Source: Methanoculleus sp. 7T | GTDB lineage: Archaea; Halobacteriota; Methanomicrobia; Methanomicrobiales; Methanoculleaceae | Direction of reading: 5' to 3' | NCBI RefSeq assembly: GCF_023195915.1 | Contig: NZ_JALPRP010000002.1 | Coordinates: 434,001-498,000, forward strand | Length of the DNA stretch: 64,000 nt | Shown: positions 10,157 to 18,630 of the stretch, piece by piece | Layout: each line of letters starts with the position of its first letter | Numbering within the stretch: the first letter of the stretch is position 1 | The notes under the pieces: generated by a model | Databases searched by the model: none | What the model saw: only the letters and a program-made list of their open reading frames with translations | Told to the model about the DNA's origin: nothing | Program-made: the position numbers and the translations under genes

Positions 10157-10718
10157 CAGAAGCCTGACGGAAAAGCAAAAAGACAGGCGCTGTAGTGGCG
10201 CACCGGAGGGATCGGGGGCACCCTCCGTCTTCTGTTTTAGCATGGAAATATTCGATCTGGTATGCCTGCCTCCCCTGCGTGCGTAAGTCCTGATTGACGC
10301 TCCATTTTGGTGAGGTGGATACCGGTAAACTCCTCTCTGTCGGCCCGAGCCTGTCCCCGTACCAGTGGACTCTTCTTGTAACCCCCACCCCGCGAGAGAC
10401 AATGCTCTCTGTACCCCCACCCCTCCCGGCCTTCGGCCTCCTCACTCGCCCCGGGGCGGGGGCAGTGCATGATGATACCTGGTGGGAAGCCGTGTCCCGG
10501 GGCGGGGCTCCTGGAGAGGGTAAAGTGGGAGTCCGGGGATAGGCTGCACCCGGTTCTTTCCCAAAGCCTGTCCCCGGACACTGGACCGTGGTGAATATCA
10601 CCCCTGGGGGAGGGGCCGACGGGGAGGGGGTCTCCCCCTCCCCTGTCTCACCGGGGAGCGATACTCGCAACCCCCGCCCCGCGATCAATCCACTTATTGG
10701 TTCTGGAGACCAACCTCT
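10157..10718. other. Repeat-rich intergenic region (locus A)
   Basis: About 560 bp with no supportable gene. From about 10420 it holds fragments shared with the gap at 39.5-40.1 kb: CGGCCTTCGGCCTCC near 10429, ACTGGACCGTGG near 10579, and the GGGGCYGACGGGGAG block with its hairpin near 10613-10650. The hairpin lies 75 bp before the PemK-like gene. The short frames in it are low-complexity Pro/Gly strings and were not called. Confidence 0.7.
10606..10650 (+). repeat. Dispersed G/C hairpin repeat, copy A
   Basis: One of three near-identical intergenic copies (others at 40021-40067 and 44582-44626). At 10621-10643 it contains a perfect 10-bp inverted repeat, GGGGAGGGGG and CCCCCTCCCC, separated by TCT. 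No reading frame is conserved between copies, so it is a DNA or RNA element and not a coding repeat. Confidence 0.8.
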
Positions 10719-11090
10719 ATGCACATGGGGCGATACGTCGGCGGGGACGTTCTTCTGGCCTCCGTGCGCATCGGGGGCATCGGTGAATGGAAGGTGCGGC
10801 CGGTTGTGGTCGTTGCGGCAGAGGAGAGCGGCGGCCTGCTGGTCTGTCCGGTCTCAAGCAAGCCGTCTTCCGATGCCCCCTCGGTCCCGCTCTCGCTCGA
10901 CGACTTCGCCCGGGGCGGGCTCGACCTCTTTGGGGAGAGTTACGCCCTGACCGCCTACACCCTCACCATAAGGGCGGCCGACATCATCGGGAAGAAAGGC
11001 TCTCTCCTGCCTGAGACGCTTGCCGCCATCCGGGGGGCCGTGCCGCCGGCATGCCGCCCTCCCGAGAAGAGAACCCGCCGGCGGCGGTAA
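10719..11090 (+). CDS. PemK/MazF-like protein
   Basis: 123 residues, preceded by GGAG about 11 bases before the ATG. The order YVGGDVLLASV, then KVRPVVVVAAEE, LLVCPVSSKPSS and a closing ADIIGKKGSLLPET matches the layout of PemK/MazF-fold proteins (SH3-like barrel; RNases of toxin-antitoxin pairs). The typical early GEI/VW motif is only partly kept (GDVLLA). No antitoxin frame is seen beside it: upstream is the repeat locus A and downstream a gene on the other strand. It may be a solitary or domesticated member. The fold call is moderate. Confidence 0.6.
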   Translation: MHMGRYVGGDVLLASVRIGGIGEWKVRPVVVVAAEESGGLLVCPVSSKPSSDAPSVPLSLDDFARGGLDLFGESYALTAYTLTIRAADIIGKKGSLLPETLAAIRGAVPPACRPPEKRTRRRR

Positions 11091-11110
11091 GCGCGGGCGA
11101 CACGGATCCT

Positions 11111-12868
11111 TCAGAGTTCGTACCGCTTCAGGAACTCCCGGATCTTCCGGGACTCCATCCATTCCCGGTCGAGTTGACTGACCCGCCTGTTGATCCTCCG
11201 GACCTGCTCGCGGAGTTTCTCTGCGGTCTCATCGTCTTCGAGCAGATCCGCTATCCCCATGATCACCTGCAATGGGTGGCGAACATGGTCGGCAAGGACG
11301 GCGAACTGCGCGATGTTTCGCGCGGTCATATCGAACGCCTGTTCTCGGAGCCGCTCGTACAGAATCCGCTCCGAGATATCCCTGCCGACGGCTTGAAACC
11401 CTACGATCATCCCGTTCTCGACAATCGGCGACTCGTTCAGTTCCAGTACGGCGGTCTCTCCGTCCTTCCGCCTGACCTCAACCCTGAGCCCTTCGACCTG
11501 CTCGCCCCGAAGCACCTTCCGGCGCCCTTCTTCCCACACCAAAAGGCTTGACTGGAGGACATAGTCCTCCCAGTCCGTCCCTGCCATCTCTTCAGGATGA
11601 TACCCGAGTATCCGCTCCATCGCCGGCGAGACATAGTTCAGTCCGCCGGCAAGATACGACGTAACAATGAGGTCGAAACTCCGTTGTGCAATCCCCCGAA
11701 ACTTCTCCTCGCTGTTTAAGAGCGCCGCCTCCGCCCGCATCCGCTCGATGACCCGGCCGAGCCGCTCCGCGACGGCGTCAAGCAGCATCCGCTCTTCCCG
11801 CAGGAACGGCCCTTCATCCGCCTCCGGCCTCTCGCGGAGGTAGCGGACCTCGACCTCGCCAACACATGCGCCGCGGACAACAATCGGGCTTTTCTGCTTC
11901 CAAGGAGTCTCCCCGGGGTCGCCCCGCCGGTATTCCCGGCCCTCGACCGTGATCCGTGCCGCAGTATCGTCCGGGTATTGCCAGCCCGAAGGGAGCGTAT
12001 CGGCAACCGCCTGCAGGAGCCTATCAAGCGTTATCCCCGGCACCTCAACGAGGTGAGCGATGGTATAGAGGCACCGGAGTTCGTTCATCCGCTGGTTCAG
12101 GTCATAGGTTCGCTTCCGAAGCGCCTCTTCCGCACGGTCCCGCTCGGTCACGTCGAACGCGGTCCCGGTGATGCCGACGATGCTCCCGCCGGCGTCTCGG
12201 AGCGGCTTTAATGTCAGATCCCGGACGTGCGGCTCGCCTGCGACGGTGAGAACCGCCTCCGCCCGTATGATCTCCCCCGTCTCCAGGACTCGGCGCTTGA
12301 GCGCGGTGAGGTGTGCGGCTTCGTCGGAGAGGAAGGCCTCCGGGTCCGCCATACCGATGATGGACGTATCCGTAGGCCCAAGTTGCTGGTTATACGACCA
12401 GATGTAGCGGAGGCCCCTATCCTGCGCAAAGACGACGACCGGCGACCGATCGAGCGCAGTCCTGAAGTAGTGCGCATTCACATTCCCGGTGGCGTCCCGG
12501 ATCCTGATGACCTTAGGCCCGACTCCGATCTCTGCGTGGGCCGGTATGCCCGATATCGAGAGCCAGCGCTGGCTGCCGTCGGGAGTCCGGGTGCGGCAGA
12601 GGAGGGCGGGCAGGTCTGCGCCGTTCTCGAGGGCCTGCCGGATCAACACTGCAGCAGCCTCGTCCTGGAGAATCGGCGCAAGATACCTGCTGAAAAGAGA
12701 GAGCACGTCCGCCCCGAGGACGTCCTCCTGCCGGACCGCAAGGGTCCGCACGAGCGTCGGGTTACACCACGCAACCCTCCGGTCGCCATTAACTACGAGG
12801 AGGCCGTCTTCCAGAGTGTCGAGCACCAGATGGTCGCATAGTGCCCGGTCCCGATATGAGTCTGTCAT
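11111..12868 (-). CDS. Multi-PAS sensor protein lacking a kinase ATPase domain
   Basis: 585 residues from the ATG at 12868, chosen because GGAGGGG precedes it; the open frame extends further upstream without a start of comparable strength. PAS units lie at about 10-120, 130-245 (ALDRSPVVVFAQDRGLRYIW) and 395-510 (RSFDLIVTSYLAGGLNYVS), with a GAF-like region in between. The C-terminus has a helical His segment (LADHVRHPLQVIMGIADLL), but the protein stops about 45 residues later with no N, G or F boxes. It therefore has a dimerisation/His-box helix and no HATPase_c, so it cannot autophosphorylate by itself. Confidence 0.85.
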   Translation of the reverse strand: MTDSYRDRALCDHLVLDTLEDGLLVVNGDRRVAWCNPTLVRTLAVRQEDVLGADVLSLFSRYLAPILQDEAAAVLIRQALENGADLPALLCRTRTPDGSQRWLSISGIPAHAEIGVGPKVIRIRDATGNVNAHYFRTALDRSPVVVFAQDRGLRYIWSYNQQLGPTDTSIIGMADPEAFLSDEAAHLTALKRRVLETGEIIRAEAVLTVAGEPHVRDLTLKPLRDAGGSIVGITGTAFDVTERDRAEEALRKRTYDLNQRMNELRCLYTIAHLVEVPGITLDRLLQAVADTLPSGWQYPDDTAARITVEGREYRRGDPGETPWKQKSPIVVRGACVGEVEVRYLRERPEADEGPFLREERMLLDAVAERLGRVIERMRAEAALLNSEEKFRGIAQRSFDLIVTSYLAGGLNYVSPAMERILGYHPEEMAGTDWEDYVLQSSLLVWEEGRRKVLRGEQVEGLRVEVRRKDGETAVLELNESPIVENGMIVGFQAVGRDISERILYERLREQAFDMTARNIAQFAVLADHVRHPLQVIMGIADLLEDDETAEKLREQVRRINRRVSQLDREWMESRKIREFLKRYEL

Positions 12869-13120
12869 TCCCCTCCGGCGGTGCAGAGTGTAGATGTAGT
12901 GGATGAGTATCAGGAGGGTAAAAAGGATTGCTATCCGGTCTTCTGGAAAAGCCTGATGAAAATAATGATTTTCCTGATTCCAAAGAGTGATTCCGGCAGC
13001 GTCTCTGGTTTCTCGAAGCCCGAGCCCTCGCAGTAGGGCGCGCTCGTATGCCGGGGAACCTCCATCGGCGTTGCCCCTAGCCCGACACTGATAAGTCCTC
13101 TTGCAGCCGAATCTTGGTAC

Positions 13121-13396
13121 ATGGCTGTGCGAGCACGCGTATTGGTCAGCGGAAGGGTGCAGGGCGTCGGGTTTCGGTGGGCCGTGGAGGGGGAGGCCCA
13201 AACCGAGGGAGTCACCGGCTGGGTCAAGAACCTTCCGGACGGCCGCGTAGAGGCCGTCTTTGAGGGCGACGAAGCGCCGGTGCAGCGGATGGTCGAGTTC
13301 TGCCGCCGGGGTCCGGCTGCAGCCCGGGTCGACGGCGTGCAGGCGGCACGCGAAGAGTATACCGGAGAGTTCGACGGTTTCTTCATCCGGCGGTGA
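13121..13396 (+). CDS. acyP: Acylphosphatase
   Basis: 91 residues, the full usual length. It has the signature VSGRVQGVGFRW, with the catalytic Arg in GFR, and the second motif GWVKNLPDGRVEA with its Asn. The enzyme hydrolyses carboxyl-phosphate bonds such as acetyl phosphate or carbamoyl phosphate in the cytosol. No clear SD; the mRNA may be leaderless. It is divergent from the PAS protein upstream and 61 bp before the nitroreductase gene. Confidence 0.93.
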   Translation: MAVRARVLVSGRVQGVGFRWAVEGEAQTEGVTGWVKNLPDGRVEAVFEGDEAPVQRMVEFCRRGPAAARVDGVQAAREEYTGEFDGFFIRR

Positions 13397-13457
13397 GAGG
13401 AAGACCGTGTGCTCCCCCTTAAAACATAAATACCTGCGGTGAGCCGTAGAGATATCT

Positions 13458-14045
13458 ATGATGACCGATACAGACTCGAACCGGGTCCTCTCAGTGCTCC
13501 GAGAACGGCGGAGCGTCAGGAACTACACGGATAGGGAGGTTTCGGACGAGATCCTCCGGACGATCATCGCCGCAGGCATTCAGGCGCCGACCGCCCTTGG
13601 GTTTCAGCCCTGGCAGTTTGTGGTCGTCAGGGACCGAGACCTGATGCAGAGGGCGTCCGATTACTGCAAACCGATCCTAGCGGCGAAGATTGCAGAGGAA
13701 CCCCGCCCCGGAACGGAAGCGTTCCTCGCGGCGCTCAAAAACCCGGAGTACAGCATATTCTACAACGCCCCGGTGCTGGTCTTGGTCCTCGGCGCGCGGG
13801 AGGTCGTATCAAGCGCCGTCGATTGCACGCTTTGTGCCGGAAACATGATGCTCGCCGCGTGGGCGCTCGGTCTCGGCAGTTGCTGGATCGGCTCGGCCGC
13901 TCTCGTCCAGCAGAGCCCCGACCTTCTCGCGGCGCTGAAGGTCCCGGAGGACCACCAGATTGTAGCGCCGCTGATCTTCGGCTATCCCGCACCCCTGCAG
14001 CCAAAACCGGAGCGGCGGGAGCCCCGGATCACCTGGGTCCGGTAG
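13458..14045 (+). CDS. Nitroreductase-family FMN protein
   Basis: 195 residues. The N-terminal RRSVRNYTDREVSDE and the following APTALGFQPWQFVVV are the FMN-binding signature of the nitroreductase fold. The middle SAVDCTLCAGNMMLAAWALGLGSCWIG matches the second cofactor segment, with extra cysteines. These are NAD(P)H-dependent flavin oxidoreductases acting on varied electron acceptors, or redox-linked enzymes without nitro substrates in anaerobes. Two ATGs lie in tandem at 13458 and 13461. Substrate unknown. Confidence 0.88.
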   Translation: MMTDTDSNRVLSVLRERRSVRNYTDREVSDEILRTIIAAGIQAPTALGFQPWQFVVVRDRDLMQRASDYCKPILAAKIAEEPRPGTEAFLAALKNPEYSIFYNAPVLVLVLGAREVVSSAVDCTLCAGNMMLAAWALGLGSCWIGSAALVQQSPDLLAALKVPEDHQIVAPLIFGYPAPLQPKPERREPRITWVR

Positions 14046-14054
14046 TCGCCTCTC

Positions 14055-15110
14055 TCACCCGGTTGCGGGGCACGCGACCGCTTCCATCGGAATGATCGGG
14101 AGCGTGATCCGCTGCCGCCCCCGGATGAGCGTCAGGGTTGCAGGTTCCGCAATGGGCCAGGCGGAGAGGAACCGGTGCAGGTCGTCCACGCACGTCACGC
14201 AGGTGTCGTTGATCGCAATGATCAGGTCTCCCGAGCGGAGCCCTGCCCGGCCGGCGGGGCTTGTCCGGGAGACCGAGACGACCTCGACCGCTTGGTTCTT
14301 GGTAAGCCCGAGCGCCAGGACGAGCGGGCGCTCCAGCGGGCGTGACTGGCCGGCGATGCCGAGGTATCCGCGCCGCACCCTGCCGTCGGCGACCAGTTGC
14401 GGGAGGACCCAAGCGGCGGTGTTGGACGGGATCGAGAAGCAGATGCCCTGCGCCATGGGGATGATCGCCGTGTTGATCCCGATGACCCGGCCGTGTGAGT
14501 CTACCAGCGGGCCGCCGGAGTTGCCTGGGTTCAGCGGTGCGGTGTGCTGGATGATGTTCTCGATCAGGCGGCCGTCCCGGCTCCGAAGCGCCCGCCCGAG
14601 AGCGCTCAGGACGCCCGTCGAGACGGTCGAGTCGAAGCCGAGCGGGTTGCCGATGGCGATCGCAAGTTGGCCGACCGAGAGCGCCGCCGAGTCGCCGAAG
14701 GAGGCATACGCAAGCCCCCCGGTCTCGGCACGGAGCACGGCGAGATCGGTCGCCGGGTCGGCCCCGACGAGGCGTGCGGGAAGGGCGGTTCCGTCCGCCG
14801 TACGGACCTCGATCCTCCCTGCTCCCTGCACCACATGGTTGTTGGTCATGATGTAGCCCTCGGGCGCCACGATCACGCCTGAGCCCGCTCCCATCTGCTC
14901 GCCCCTCCGGCCCTGGAGGGTCTTTCCCACGACCACGCTCACGACTGCGGGCCCCACGGACTCGACGACCCGGACAACGGCACGGGAGTAAGCGTCGAGG
15001 AGGTCGGCGTCGGACTCTTCGGTATCGGGGTGTGCACGAGGCCCGTCTGCACCGGGTACCGGTTGAGCGTCGCCGAGATGTAGGATGGGTTTGTACCCAA
15101 TTTTATCCAT
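14055..15110 (-). CDS. HtrA/DegP-like serine protease with one PDZ domain
   Basis: 351 residues. The trypsin-like domain shows the triad H92 (TNNHVV), D122 (TDLAVL) and S198 (GNSGGP). A single PDZ domain follows at about 250-345 (GLRSGDLIIAINDTCVTCVDDL). There is no signal peptide or membrane helix: the N-terminus is polar and Pro/Asp-rich, so the protease is predicted to be cytoplasmic, unlike the periplasmic bacterial DegP. Likely role is protein quality control. The stop lies 9 bp from that of the convergent nitroreductase gene. Confidence 0.9.
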   Translation of the reverse strand: MDKIGYKPILHLGDAQPVPGADGPRAHPDTEESDADLLDAYSRAVVRVVESVGPAVVSVVVGKTLQGRRGEQMGAGSGVIVAPEGYIMTNNHVVQGAGRIEVRTADGTALPARLVGADPATDLAVLRAETGGLAYASFGDSAALSVGQLAIAIGNPLGFDSTVSTGVLSALGRALRSRDGRLIENIIQHTAPLNPGNSGGPLVDSHGRVIGINTAIIPMAQGICFSIPSNTAAWVLPQLVADGRVRRGYLGIAGQSRPLERPLVLALGLTKNQAVEVVSVSRTSPAGRAGLRSGDLIIAINDTCVTCVDDLHRFLSAWPIAEPATLTLIRGRQRITLPIIPMEAVACPATG

Positions 15111-15286
15111 TGTAGTTTATATTTATGTAATCAATAATATTCTACTTTCCGCATATCTCAGCGGAACAGTATCCTCCGAGACACGCGAGATCGTTTCCTT
15201 CCCCGCCGCGCAGAGTGTGACCCCCCGGCAGGCCCGATCACGCCGGGGCCGCAAAGGCCAAATAGGCACAACCTCTATTGCCCTCC

Positions 15287-15985
15287 ATGCTCGGGACGGC
15301 TGCTATCGAAGTGGATACCATAAGGGTAGAAGTGCCTCAAGTGACCGTAAGGAGGATGCCGCAGCCCGGGGAGGCCTACGATATCGTGGAGATCGAGACC
15401 GACCGGGGGACGACCGTCTGTCAGTACTACGAGTCGGCGGGTGCTCGGAGCGGCGTCGTCATGGTGGGAGGGACCGGCGGAGGGTTCGACACTCCTGCAC
15501 GGAGGCTGTATCCGCGGCTGGCACAGGACCTCCGGAACGATAGGATCAGCACGCTCCGGGTGCAGTACCGGCAGCCGACCGACCTCGTGGAGTCGACCGT
15601 CGATATGGTCCTTGGTATGCGCTACCTTGAGAGCCGGGACGTCTCGGCAGTCGGGCTGATCGGGCACTCGCTCGGGGGAGCGGTGGCGGTCCAAGCGGCG
15701 GCGAACGACCCTGCAGTCAGGGTGGTCGTCACGCTCGCCACGCAGGCGGCCGGAACCGAACCGATCGCGGGTCTCCCGAGACGGACGGCGATTCTCCTGG
15801 TCCACGGCGATGCCGACACGGTCACTTCTCCCCGCTCTTCGGAAGAGGCCTACCGACGCGCCCACGAGCCCAGACGGTTGGTCGTCTATGAAGGAGCGGG
15901 CCACACCCTCGATGAGGCGGCGGAGAGCCTGTACGTCGAGGTGAAGGCGTGGCTCCTCAAGCACCTGCCGGGAACGCTCGTCTGA
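15287..15985 (+). CDS. Alpha/beta hydrolase (dienelactone hydrolase-like)
   Basis: 232 residues from the ATG at 15287; a TTG three codons upstream is a less likely start. The nucleophile elbow is GHSLGG, the acid is in HGDADTVT and the catalytic His in GAGHTLDEA, a complete triad in order. The oxyanion region is MVGGTGGGFDTP. Cytosolic, no lid domain beyond the core. Substrate unknown; esterase or peptidase-like activity is inferred from family. No operon partner. Confidence 0.88.
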   Translation: MLGTAAIEVDTIRVEVPQVTVRRMPQPGEAYDIVEIETDRGTTVCQYYESAGARSGVVMVGGTGGGFDTPARRLYPRLAQDLRNDRISTLRVQYRQPTDLVESTVDMVLGMRYLESRDVSAVGLIGHSLGGAVAVQAAANDPAVRVVVTLATQAAGTEPIAGLPRRTAILLVHGDADTVTSPRSSEEAYRRAHEPRRLVVYEGAGHTLDEAAESLYVEVKAWLLKHLPGTLV

Positions 15986-16112
15986 ACCGGGGCCCCGGGA
16001 CGGAATTGGGTTCAAGAACTTCGGGCAGACACAGACCGGCGAAGGAAGAGCCTTTGCCCGGATCATTCGATCCGAAATATAATAATAACCCCATGCCATA
16101 GATCGGCATCGC

Positions 16113-16910
16113 ATGTCTGGGAATACACCGATGCGTTTGGTGCTTCTGGCGGCCCTAGCCGTCATGGCGGCAACATATGCGCTTCCGGCAGCGGCACAGA
16201 ACGAAACCGACGTGATGACGCCTCCCTCCGGGAGCTGGACGGACCTTGCCGGGCAGAACGTCGTTCTCATCGAGAGCACCGGCTTTGTGCCCGATCCGGT
16301 CACCATTCTCGCCGGCGACACTGTGACATGGGTGAATAACGACACAAGCCCGCATACCGTCACCGGTGCGACACCGGACGGCCGGCAGGTGTTCAACTCC
16401 GGCGTCATAGCCCCGGGGGACACGTTCACCTATCCCTTCACCGAGCCGGGCACCTACGCCTACGCCTCCACCACAACCGGTATGACCGGGGCCGTCATCG
16501 TGGGGGGCACGGGGACCGGGCAGCCTGCCGGAGACGTTGCCGAGGGGAATGCGACGGGGACGGCTCCGGGCGCCGGCGGAAACGAGACTCCCTCTGAAAG
16601 CGCCGCTCCCGGCATGACCGGGAACGAATCTCCCGTCGGAGTAATCTCATCGAACGAAAGCGTGAATGCAACTCCGGGCACGGCTCCCGGAGAAGGGGGT
16701 GCGCCGGAGATGGGCGGGAATGCATCCCCATTGAACCTGACAGAGAACGAGGCCCCCTCATCAGGGGGCGGAGGTGCGCCGGAGACCGAGACTGAAGGCA
16801 GCCTGCCGTCCACGACCCCGACACCGACACCGACGCCGTTATATGCGACAGGGGCTATCTGGGCTCTTGCCGTTGCGGGGCTCTGGGCTGCAGCAAAGAA
16901 GCGGAGATGA
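16113..16910 (+). CDS. Cupredoxin-like surface protein with degenerate copper site
   Basis: 265 residues. The signal peptide is about 1-29 (cleavage near AAAQ). A plastocyanin-like domain spans 45-131, with the first His ligand kept (H81 in SPHTV) and a Met at M124. The loop normally reading C-x2-H-P-x-M is here YAYASTTTGMTG, so the Cys and second His ligands are absent. A Gly/Thr/Glu-rich linker with many N-x-S/T sites (130-230) and a TPTPTPTP stretch lead to a C-terminal membrane helix ending in KKRR, giving a surface-anchored layout. An A/T-rich TATA-like box at about 16075-16087 fits a near-leaderless mRNA. Electron transfer through type 1 copper is unlikely. Confidence 0.8.
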   Translation: MSGNTPMRLVLLAALAVMAATYALPAAAQNETDVMTPPSGSWTDLAGQNVVLIESTGFVPDPVTILAGDTVTWVNNDTSPHTVTGATPDGRQVFNSGVIAPGDTFTYPFTEPGTYAYASTTTGMTGAVIVGGTGTGQPAGDVAEGNATGTAPGAGGNETPSESAAPGMTGNESPVGVISSNESVNATPGTAPGEGGAPEMGGNASPLNLTENEAPSSGGGGAPETETEGSLPSTTPTPTPTPLYATGAIWALAVAGLWAAAKKRR

Positions 16911-17119
16911 TCCGACTCCACTTCCTCGAAACCTGCGCCGACCCGAGTCGGTCGTACGGCCCGGGTTGGCGCACGGCACTCCCTGATCCGCTGCTTGATA
17001 CTATAATGTCCTATTTTATACAAGGATCAGGATACTCATTTTCCGTTTTCGGAATGTCAAAAGGGTAAGTATATATATTGATCTGTTCTAAAAGCACTTG
17101 CTCACGAGGGAATATATGG

Positions 17120-17371
17120 ATGTCGACAAAGGACCGTATTAAAGAGAGATATAGCGATACCCAGCGGAGGATCCTGTATCACCTCAAATCCGGATTGAAA
17201 GCAGGCAAATCCTACTTCAAATCAAAGTATATCGCAACCGATCTGGGCCTATCCCCAAAAGAGGTCGGCATCAACCTTGCCATCCTCTCGGAGATCTGCG
17301 ACGAGCTGGATATCAGGCGCTGGAGCTACTCGAACAGCACGACGTGGCGTGTCACCCCCCGGGCATCATAA
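17120..17371 (+). CDS. Small winged-helix protein (DUF7123-like)
   Basis: 83 residues from the ATG at 17120, which has GAGGGA about 10 bases upstream; the open frame also extends 14 codons further up. The sequence has the layout of short archaeal HTH proteins: YFKSKYIATDLGLSPKEVGINLAIL (helix-turn-helix), then a wing ending SNSTTWRV. This matches my memory of the DUF7123 family of Halobacteria and methanogens. Likely DNA-binding; target unknown. It precedes a small conserved-looking gene by 30 bp. Confidence 0.75.
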   Translation: MSTKDRIKERYSDTQRRILYHLKSGLKAGKSYFKSKYIATDLGLSPKEVGINLAILSEICDELDIRRWSYSNSTTWRVTPRAS

Positions 17372-17401
17372 TTTTATCCTGGGAGGCTCCTACTCTACGG
17401 C

Positions 17402-17587
17402 ATGAAGATCATCGAGTTCGAAGCGCCCATCGAGTTTGTAGCCACCATCAACGAGCACAAGGATTGCCTCATGTCCCAGGACAAGAGCCATGAGGACCCG
17501 GGCGTGCTTTGGTTTAACATCGACGTCCCGAAGGGGCACGGCGTACGCGCCGGAGACCGAGTCAGGATCACCGTCGAGAAGATCTGA
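17402..17587 (+). CDS. Small uncharacterised protein
   Basis: 61 residues, acidic, with a beta-strand-like C-terminus (GVRAGDRVRITVEKI) that resembles the end of a small barrel. Not recognised as a named family. Codon use matches its neighbours and the frame fills the gap between the winged-helix gene and the convergent lipoprotein-like gene (2 bp to its stop), which supports it being real. Confidence 0.6.
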   Translation: MKIIEFEAPIEFVATINEHKDCLMSQDKSHEDPGVLWFNIDVPKGHGVRAGDRVRITVEKI

Positions 17588-17589
17588 AT

Positions 17590-18186
17590 TCAGAGGTACT
17601 GCGAGAGCGTCTCCAGGGTGATGCGGTAGGAGTCGATCTCGTCCACGCTGACGATGAGGTAGAAGTCCTTGCCGCCCCTCTGAACGTTTTTGACAATGGT
17701 TCCCGGATAGTGCAGGTCGGCCCCTTCTACAACGGCCCCGCTCTCCAGATCGACCAACGCCATCCTGAAATGCGCCGCTTCCGGTTTTACCGTTGCGGAT
17801 ACACTGCAGTTGAGCCTCCAGACCGCATACGGCACGTGGAACGTCTCCGTAATGCCGCCTCTTGACTCCTCGATGTAAGCAAACGGGATAATATCCGCAC
17901 TCTTCTTCCACAGCGGATCGGACCCGCCGTAGAGCGCCAGGTTTTCAGGGAGGTAGCAGCAGGGGTAACTCCAGACCTTGGTCGTATACGAGACCCGGGT
18001 CAGTTTGGGCGGCACGGGCGCTGTCGGAGTCGGTGCGACCGTAACGGACGGCGTCGGCGTATCCTCGGGGAGGACGCTCACCGGAACTTCCGGCTCGGCC
18101 TCCGCTGGAGGGGACTGGAATACCACTCCTACCGCAGAGACGATAATCAGGGCGGCAAGGATGCTGAAGACGTCGCCTTTATCCAT
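17590..18186 (-). CDS. Membrane-anchored extracytoplasmic protein
   Basis: 198 residues. One N-terminal membrane helix (FSILAALIIVSAVGVVF, about 6-23) is followed by a Pro/Thr-rich spacer (about 30-60) and a globular domain with a CC pair (SYPCCYLP) and beta-rich sequence up to the C-terminus. It has the layout of a signal-anchored outer-face protein. No family recognised. It lies convergent with the two small genes upstream in coordinate. Confidence 0.7.
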   Translation of the reverse strand: MDKGDVFSILAALIIVSAVGVVFQSPPAEAEPEVPVSVLPEDTPTPSVTVAPTPTAPVPPKLTRVSYTTKVWSYPCCYLPENLALYGGSDPLWKKSADIIPFAYIEESRGGITETFHVPYAVWRLNCSVSATVKPEAAHFRMALVDLESGAVVEGADLHYPGTIVKNVQRGGKDFYLIVSVDEIDSYRITLETLSQYL

Positions 18187-18369
18187 AGATGTAGAGTGAT
18201 GCGCAAGGTGAAAATACCTTCGAATTGGTCTATGTATCCCGGCGGCGGTACGGCCTCTCTTTTACTCCGGAGATTTGTAACATCCATTTTTCGCGTTATT
18301 TCCATCTAAATTAGGTATTATAAAACGGAACAATTAATACAAAGACGAGACCACTGTCCTGATGAGAGC

Positions 18370-18630
18370 ATGGAAGTCCCGGAGGTACGCACATGGGTGA
18401 TATTCTATCTGCTCTCGTTTGTGGTGCTCCTCGTAGCGATATTCATCACGACCCAGGACGACGGCCAACGCTGGGTCAGCCTCATGCTCGTCATCGTCGT
18501 CGTCGGCGTAAACTTCTTTCTGCTGCTCTCCGAGTTGAAGCGCTACCAGAACCGGAAGGCGTTCATGCACCGGATGTCCCAGTTCGATGAAACCGATAAG
18601 GACACGGACCCCTCCGGCCGCCGCTGGTAA
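18370..18630 (+). CDS. Small two-helix membrane protein
   Basis: 86 residues with hydrophobic helices at about 8-26 (VIFYLLSFVVLLVAIFITT) and 35-53 (VSLMLVIVVVGVNFFLLL), joined by a short polar turn, then a charged cytosolic tail. No family recognised. It stands alone, divergent from the anchored protein at 17.6-18.2 kb, with an A/T-rich promoter-like region at 18280-18350. Confidence 0.6.
   Translation: MEVPEVRTWVIFYLLSFVVLLVAIFITTQDDGQRWVSLMLVIVVVGVNFFLLLSELKRYQNRKAFMHRMSQFDETDKDTDPSGRRW

Noticed and set aside
10019-10420. Leu-rich minus-strand frame resembling a membrane protein
   Set aside because: It is the complement of the Lys/Glu codons of the secreted protein tail; the Leu run is an artefact.
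13000-13201. N-terminal extension with membrane helix for the PAS protein at 11.1-12.9 kb
   Set aside because: The frame is open but lacks an ATG, GTG or TTG before the helix and would overlap the acylphosphatase start; the SD-supported ATG at 12868 is preferred.
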